64,000 bases of DNA, from positions 62,001 through 126,000 of the forward strand of contig NZ_JASCXW010000001.1 in NCBI RefSeq assembly GCF_030012175.1, in the 5' to 3' direction. The translations under genes and the position numbers were made by a program. Below the pieces are notes generated by a model that worked only from the letters and a program-made list of their open reading frames with translations, ran no database searches and was not told the origin of the DNA. Below, in pieces: positions 60,525 to 64,000 of the stretch. Source of the stretch: Peloplasma aerotolerans (lineage in GTDB: Bacteria > Bacillota_I > Bacilli_A > Acholeplasmatales > Acholeplasmataceae). Numbering within the stretch: position 1 is the stretch's first letter; each line of letters begins with the position of its first letter.

Positions 60525-62698
60525 TTGTAATCTCTTTCCACTGAATAGATTTCACTAATTTTTCTTAAATTAACCATCAGTGATTGTAATGCATTTAAGT
60601 TTGTAATCGATACTTTGACTTTAATTATTATTTCTAAACTTGAGGTTGTAATTGCATTGACCTCAGCAATCGCTACACTTGATGCATTAATGGTGGTAAC
60701 GACTTCAGTCAATAACGTGGCTTTATTGCCACCGACTATTTTTATCCATGTCGGGTATTTTCTTGTAATTTCTTGTGTCCAAAAAGCTTCAATTAAACGA
60801 TTTTCTTCAAATTGTTTAGTGTTAGGACAATCTTTAGTATGAATAACAATACCACTTTGCTTACTAACATATCCTAAAATTGAATCTCCAGGAATCGGCA
60901 GACAACAATTAGATAATTTAAGTTGTGGGCTTGATAGTCCTTCAATAACGACACCTGTTTCATGATGTGTCGTTAATTGTTTAGAAGCTTTTTCCATTTG
61001 TCTTTGTAACATCAGATTTGGATCAACTTCATGACCTAACATCTTACTGACAACAGTTTTCGGACTGACATTTCCTTTTCCGACTTCTAAATATAAATCA
61101 GAGACGGTTGTAATCATATTCTTTTCGAAATGCTTTTTAACAAATGCATCGTCTAGTGACTCATTAATCTTATTAGCTGTAAACTCACGATCAATGGTTT
61201 CTTTACCTGTTTGCATTAAAGAATCTTTGTTTAACTTATTTAGGAAACTTTTGATTTTATGTCTCGCATGAGAAGACTTAGCTACTTTTAACCAATCCTC
61301 ACTTGGGCCATAAGAGTTCTTATTTATTTTAACACTAACAATATCGCCAGTATTAAGTTCATAATCAAGTGTTACGATTCGATTATTAACTAAGGCTCCA
61401 ACCATCTTATTTCCAATATCCGTATGGATTCTATAAGCAAAATCAATTGGTGTTGAACCTTTTGGAAGTTCTATGACTTCACCTTTAGGTGTAAAAACAT
61501 AAACGTTAGCATCAAGAATATCGCCTTTAATCGTTCCAACGAACTCTTCTGCCCCACCTTCGGTTTCATCCGTATCTTCACTCATTTTTAGAAGCTCACC
61601 ATACCACTTAAGTTTTTGAGCAATTTCAAATTGTTCTCTTTCTTTTGAGTATGTTTTATTTTCTTTATAAGCCCAGTGTGCAGCAACCCCAAATTCTGCA
61701 ATTTGGTCCATTTCAGGTGTCCTAATTTGCACTTCAAAAAGTGTTCCATCATCAGATAAAACAGTTGTGTGAAGCGATTGATACATATTGGGTTTAGGTA
61801 CTGCTATATAGTCTTTAAATCGTCTTGGAATTGGTGTGAAGTTAGCATGAATAATACCTAGTGCTTGGTAACATGTTTCTACACGATCAACAATTACTCT
61901 AACTGCTAAAAGATCATAAATATCTTCAAATTGCTTTTGATCTTTAACCATTTTTTTATAGATACTATATATATTTTTGATGCGACCTTTGATTTCAAAA
62001 TCGATCAGCTCACTTATTTGAAATAATTCTGTAATATGTTCGATCACATGACCAATTGATGCTTCACGTTCAGCTTTTTTAGCTTGAATCATATTAGAAA
62101 CACGATAATACATTGGTGGATCTGTATACCGAAGCGAACGATCTTCTAATTCAGCCTTAATTCTAAAGATACCTAATCGATGGGCAAGTGGTGCATAAAT
62201 TTCTAATGTTTCAGTTGCGATTTTATATTGTTTATCTGGAGACATAGAATCAAGTGTACGCACATTATGCAATCTATCCGCAATTTTAATTAAGATCACA
62301 CGAATATCTTTAGCCATCGCTAACAACATTTTTTGATGATTATCAGCTTGAGATGCTTGTGTATTAAATGAAAGCTTACTAATTTTAGTTACGCCATCAA
62401 CGAGTAGTGCAATATCTTTTCCAAAAGTTTTTTCAACATCTGCTAATGTTAGAATAGTATCTTCTACCGTATCGTGAAGTAATGCAGCTATTAAGGTTGC
62501 AGGACCACCTCTTAGATCAGCTAAGATTTTAGCGACTGCAACAGGGTGTGTAATATAAGGTTCTCCACTCTTTCGCATTTGCCCCTCATGTTTTTCTTTC
62601 GACAAAAAATAAGCTTTTTTAATAAGCTCAATGTCAGACTCTCTTTTGATGTAAGAATCGAAAGATTCGAAGAGGGATTGAAACAGTGGATCGTTCAT
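60521..62698 (-). CDS. rel: Bifunctional (p)ppGpp synthetase/hydrolase Rel
   Basis: A 725-residue RelA/SpoT homologue. The HD hydrolase domain carries HDTVED (near residue 75) and IKIADRLHNVRTL. The synthetase domain carries RFKDYIAVPKPNMYQSLH; the RFKD form is that of bifunctional Rel, not EFDD-type RelA. A TGS domain (NVYVFTPKGEVIELPKGSTPIDFAYRIH), helical and zinc-finger-like segments with SNCCLPIPGD and TKDCPN, and a C-terminal ACT domain complete the usual long form. It controls the stringent response. AAAGGAAGTG precedes the ATG. It lies 13 bases after apt. Confidence 0.96.
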   Translation of the reverse strand: MNDPLFQSLFESFDSYIKRESDIELIKKAYFLSKEKHEGQMRKSGEPYITHPVAVAKILADLRGGPATLIAALLHDTVEDTILTLADVEKTFGKDIALLVDGVTKISKLSFNTQASQADNHQKMLLAMAKDIRVILIKIADRLHNVRTLDSMSPDKQYKIATETLEIYAPLAHRLGIFRIKAELEDRSLRYTDPPMYYRVSNMIQAKKAEREASIGHVIEHITELFQISELIDFEIKGRIKNIYSIYKKMVKDQKQFEDIYDLLAVRVIVDRVETCYQALGIIHANFTPIPRRFKDYIAVPKPNMYQSLHTTVLSDDGTLFEVQIRTPEMDQIAEFGVAAHWAYKENKTYSKEREQFEIAQKLKWYGELLKMSEDTDETEGGAEEFVGTIKGDILDANVYVFTPKGEVIELPKGSTPIDFAYRIHTDIGNKMVGALVNNRIVTLDYELNTGDIVSVKINKNSYGPSEDWLKVAKSSHARHKIKSFLNKLNKDSLMQTGKETIDREFTANKINESLDDAFVKKHFEKNMITTVSDLYLEVGKGNVSPKTVVSKMLGHEVDPNLMLQRQMEKASKQLTTHHETGVVIEGLSSPQLKLSNCCLPIPGDSILGYVSKQSGIVIHTKDCPNTKQFEENRLIEAFWTQEITRKYPTWIKIVGGNKATLLTEVVTTINASSVAIAEVNAITTSSLEIIIKVKVSITNLNALQSLMVNLRKISEIYSVERDYK

Positions 62699-62711
62699 AA
62701 AAACACTTCCT

Positions 62712-63224
62712 TTAGTAAGTGATTAATGTTAATATATCATAATTTCTTAAATTGTCTCTACCTTTTAGTTCAGAAAGTTCTATAAGAAATGCTAAACCAA
62801 CAACTTCTCCACCTAGTTTTTCAACTAACTTGACGGTTGCATCCATCGTTCCGCCTGTAGCAAGTAAATCATCGACGACTAAAACTCTATCACCTTTTTT
62901 GATAGAATCAGAATGTAAACATAGTTCATTAGAGCCATATTCTAAATCATAGGATACACTAACATATTCTCTAGGTAATTTGCCAGGTTTTCTTACAGGA
63001 GCAAATCCAATACCTAAACCAGCTGCAACAGGACATCCAAAAATAAAGCCCCTTGCTTCAGGACCAACAATTAATGTTGCTTTTTTATCTTTAGCAAATT
63101 GAATAAATTGGTCAGCAGCATATTGAAATGCTTTGCCGTTTAACATGAGTGGTGTTATGTCTCTAAAAAGGATACCTTTTTTGGGAAAATCAGGCACATC
63201 TGCAATGTAATCTTTTAAATTCAT
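62712..63224 (-). CDS. apt: Adenine phosphoribosyltransferase
   Basis: A 170-residue type I phosphoribosyltransferase. The PRPP-binding motif is [14 protein letters not shown] (near residues 115-128), preceded by [11 protein letters not shown] and [11 protein letters not shown]. It salvages adenine to AMP, and in Firmicutes it lies ahead of rel as here. AGGAGG lies before the ATG. The apt-rel-dtd block is divergent from rarA. Confidence 0.96.
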   Translation of the reverse strand: MNLKDYIADVPDFPKKGILFRDITPLMLNGKAFQYAADQFIQFAKDKKATLIVGPEARGFIFGCPVAAGLGIGFAPVRKPGKLPREYVSVSYDLEYGSNELCLHSDSIKKGDRVLVVDDLLATGGTMDATVKLVEKLGGEVVGLAFLIELSELKGRDNLRNYDILTLITY

Positions 63225-63315
63225 TAATAAATCCTCCTAGGTGTCTCTTTTATAAAAAAAGAGCATTGTTATACCGTTCTATTTTAACTCATTTCTAAAC
63301 TTTTAGCAAGTATGC

Positions 63316-63321
63316 TATAAT
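63316..63321 (+). promoter_or_regulatory. -10 box of rarA
   Basis: TATAAT 16 bases before the ATG of rarA; no strong -35 box at the right distance. Confidence 0.45.
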
Positions 63322-63337
63322 CTAAATAGGTGATGAA

Positions 63338-64000
63338 ATGAAGCCATTAGCTTATCGTATGCGACCACAAAAATTTGAAGATGTTTTTGGACAAGACCAT
63401 CTGGTTGGACATGATGGTGTTTTAGTTTCCATGTTAGAAAAAAAGAAACTACTTTCATTTATTTTACATGGTCCTCCTGGTACAGGAAAAACGACGATTG
63501 CTCAACTGTTTGCACAACAATCAGAACTCGATTTTTATTTTTTTAATGCTTCTACAGATAGTAAAGCTAAATTAAAAGATATTATTGAAACGACCAATTA
63601 TCATGATATCTTAATCGTTATCGATGAAATTCATCGAATGAAGACAGATGTTCAAGATTATTTATTACCTTATATGGAAAATGGTAATGCTACAGTTATT
63701 GGTTTAACAACCTTAAATCCATATCAAAGCATCAATATGGCGATTAGATCAAGGTGTCATTTGTATGAAGTAAAGAAATTGGATGATGAAGCGATTGAAA
63801 AAGCCTTAATGAGTGCAATTAAAGAATTAGATGTTGATATTAGAATTGATAAAAATGCGTTAAGTGCTATAACAAGGTACTCAAACTCTGAGGTAAGAAC
63901 AGCATTAAATATTTTGGAAAGTGCATCTTTAGTTTTAAATGATGGCGACCTTTTAACAGCACAAACCGTTTATCGTGTTGCTGGTAAGGTGAGCCATGAT
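63338..64000 (+). CDS. rarA: Replication-associated recombination protein RarA/MgsA (partial, runs off the end)
   Basis: The first 221 residues of an AAA+ ATPase of the RarA/MgsA/WRNIP1 type, open to the window edge. PLAYRMRPQKFEDVFGQDHLVG starts the protein (the family's typical LAxRMRP opening). Walker A is HGPPGTGKTT (near residue 44), Walker B IVIDEIHRM (near 89), sensor 1 IGLTTLNP, and an SRCHLYEV arginine-finger region follows. Family members act at stalled forks and interact with SSB and polymerase clamp loaders. AGGTGAT precedes the ATG. Confidence 0.93.
   Translation, partial: MKPLAYRMRPQKFEDVFGQDHLVGHDGVLVSMLEKKKLLSFILHGPPGTGKTTIAQLFAQQSELDFYFFNASTDSKAKLKDIIETTNYHDILIVIDEIHRMKTDVQDYLLPYMENGNATVIGLTTLNPYQSINMAIRSRCHLYEVKKLDDEAIEKALMSAIKELDVDIRIDKNALSAITRYSNSEVRTALNILESASLVLNDGDLLTAQTVYRVAGKVSHD

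Overview
The window is AT-rich, gene-dense bacterial DNA that looks like the chromosome of an Acholeplasma-type mollicute or a close relative. Stop codons are TAA and TAG with some real TGA stops (for example the VanZ-like gene and the fused ABC transporter), and tryptophan is encoded by TGG, so the standard code applies and not the Mycoplasma code. Housekeeping order is Firmicute-like: apt-rel-dtd, T-box/hisS-aspS, truB-ribF-rpsO-pnp, hemW/xerD-deoB and parE-parC, with a type B RNase P RNA. No tRNA, rRNA, CRISPR array or intact insertion sequence was seen.

Layout. 0-4.3 kb: a small metal-binding protein coupled to rsmD, a VanZ-like protein, an unknown membrane protein, a YneF-like protein, an alpha/alpha-toroid protein and plsY. 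4.4-15.5 kb: topoisomerase IV (parE-parC), a TGS-domain uridine-kinase-like protein, a Fic-fold protein that has lost its catalytic motif, a solitary EF-Ts gene, an ABC/FtsX fusion with a damaged ATPase, and a DUF2892 protein. 15.5-28.7 kb is the most distinctive part: a TetR regulator divergent from one long operon. That operon encodes thiolase, a ketoacyl/acetoacetyl-CoA reductase, a KAS III-like enzyme, a complete five-part LivHMGFK-type ABC importer (ATPase with a 220-residue coiled-coil extension, binding lipoprotein with two Ig-like domains), a CoA-transferase and two alpha/beta hydrolases, the second resembling intracellular polyhydroxybutyrate depolymerases. Together these suggest uptake, CoA-activation and thiolysis or reduction of short hydroxy- or keto-acids. 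28.76-29.92 kb is a gene desert with a decayed tyrosine-integrase relic and a large hairpin.

29.9-43 kb: asparaginase, a Pr6Pr membrane protein, a membrane/coiled-coil protein coupled to deoB, xerD, hemW and lepA. Then come a lipoprotein with two FMN-binding-like domains and a metal-handling locus. In that locus two CNNM/CorC-type membrane proteins sit behind an unassigned terminator-containing leader, divergent from a Na+/Ca2+-exchanger-family gene behind a yybP-ykoY (Mn2+) riboswitch. 43-63.3 kb, almost all on the minus strand: rnpB, rplY, pnp, rpsO, a c-di-AMP receptor, ribF, truB, trxA, mutS2, (rnhC on plus), rluD, lspA, a SepM-like protease, comEB, msrA, aspS, hisS, an acetyltransferase with an upstream T-box, dtd, rel and apt. 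The window ends inside rarA on the plus strand.

Many start codons were moved inward from the longest frame because a clear Shine-Dalgarno sequence or a promoter -10 box decides the start. GTG and TTG starts occur (parE, the KAS III-like gene, hemW, the exchanger, the Pr6Pr gene). All function calls rest on motif recognition and memory of families; no database search was run.
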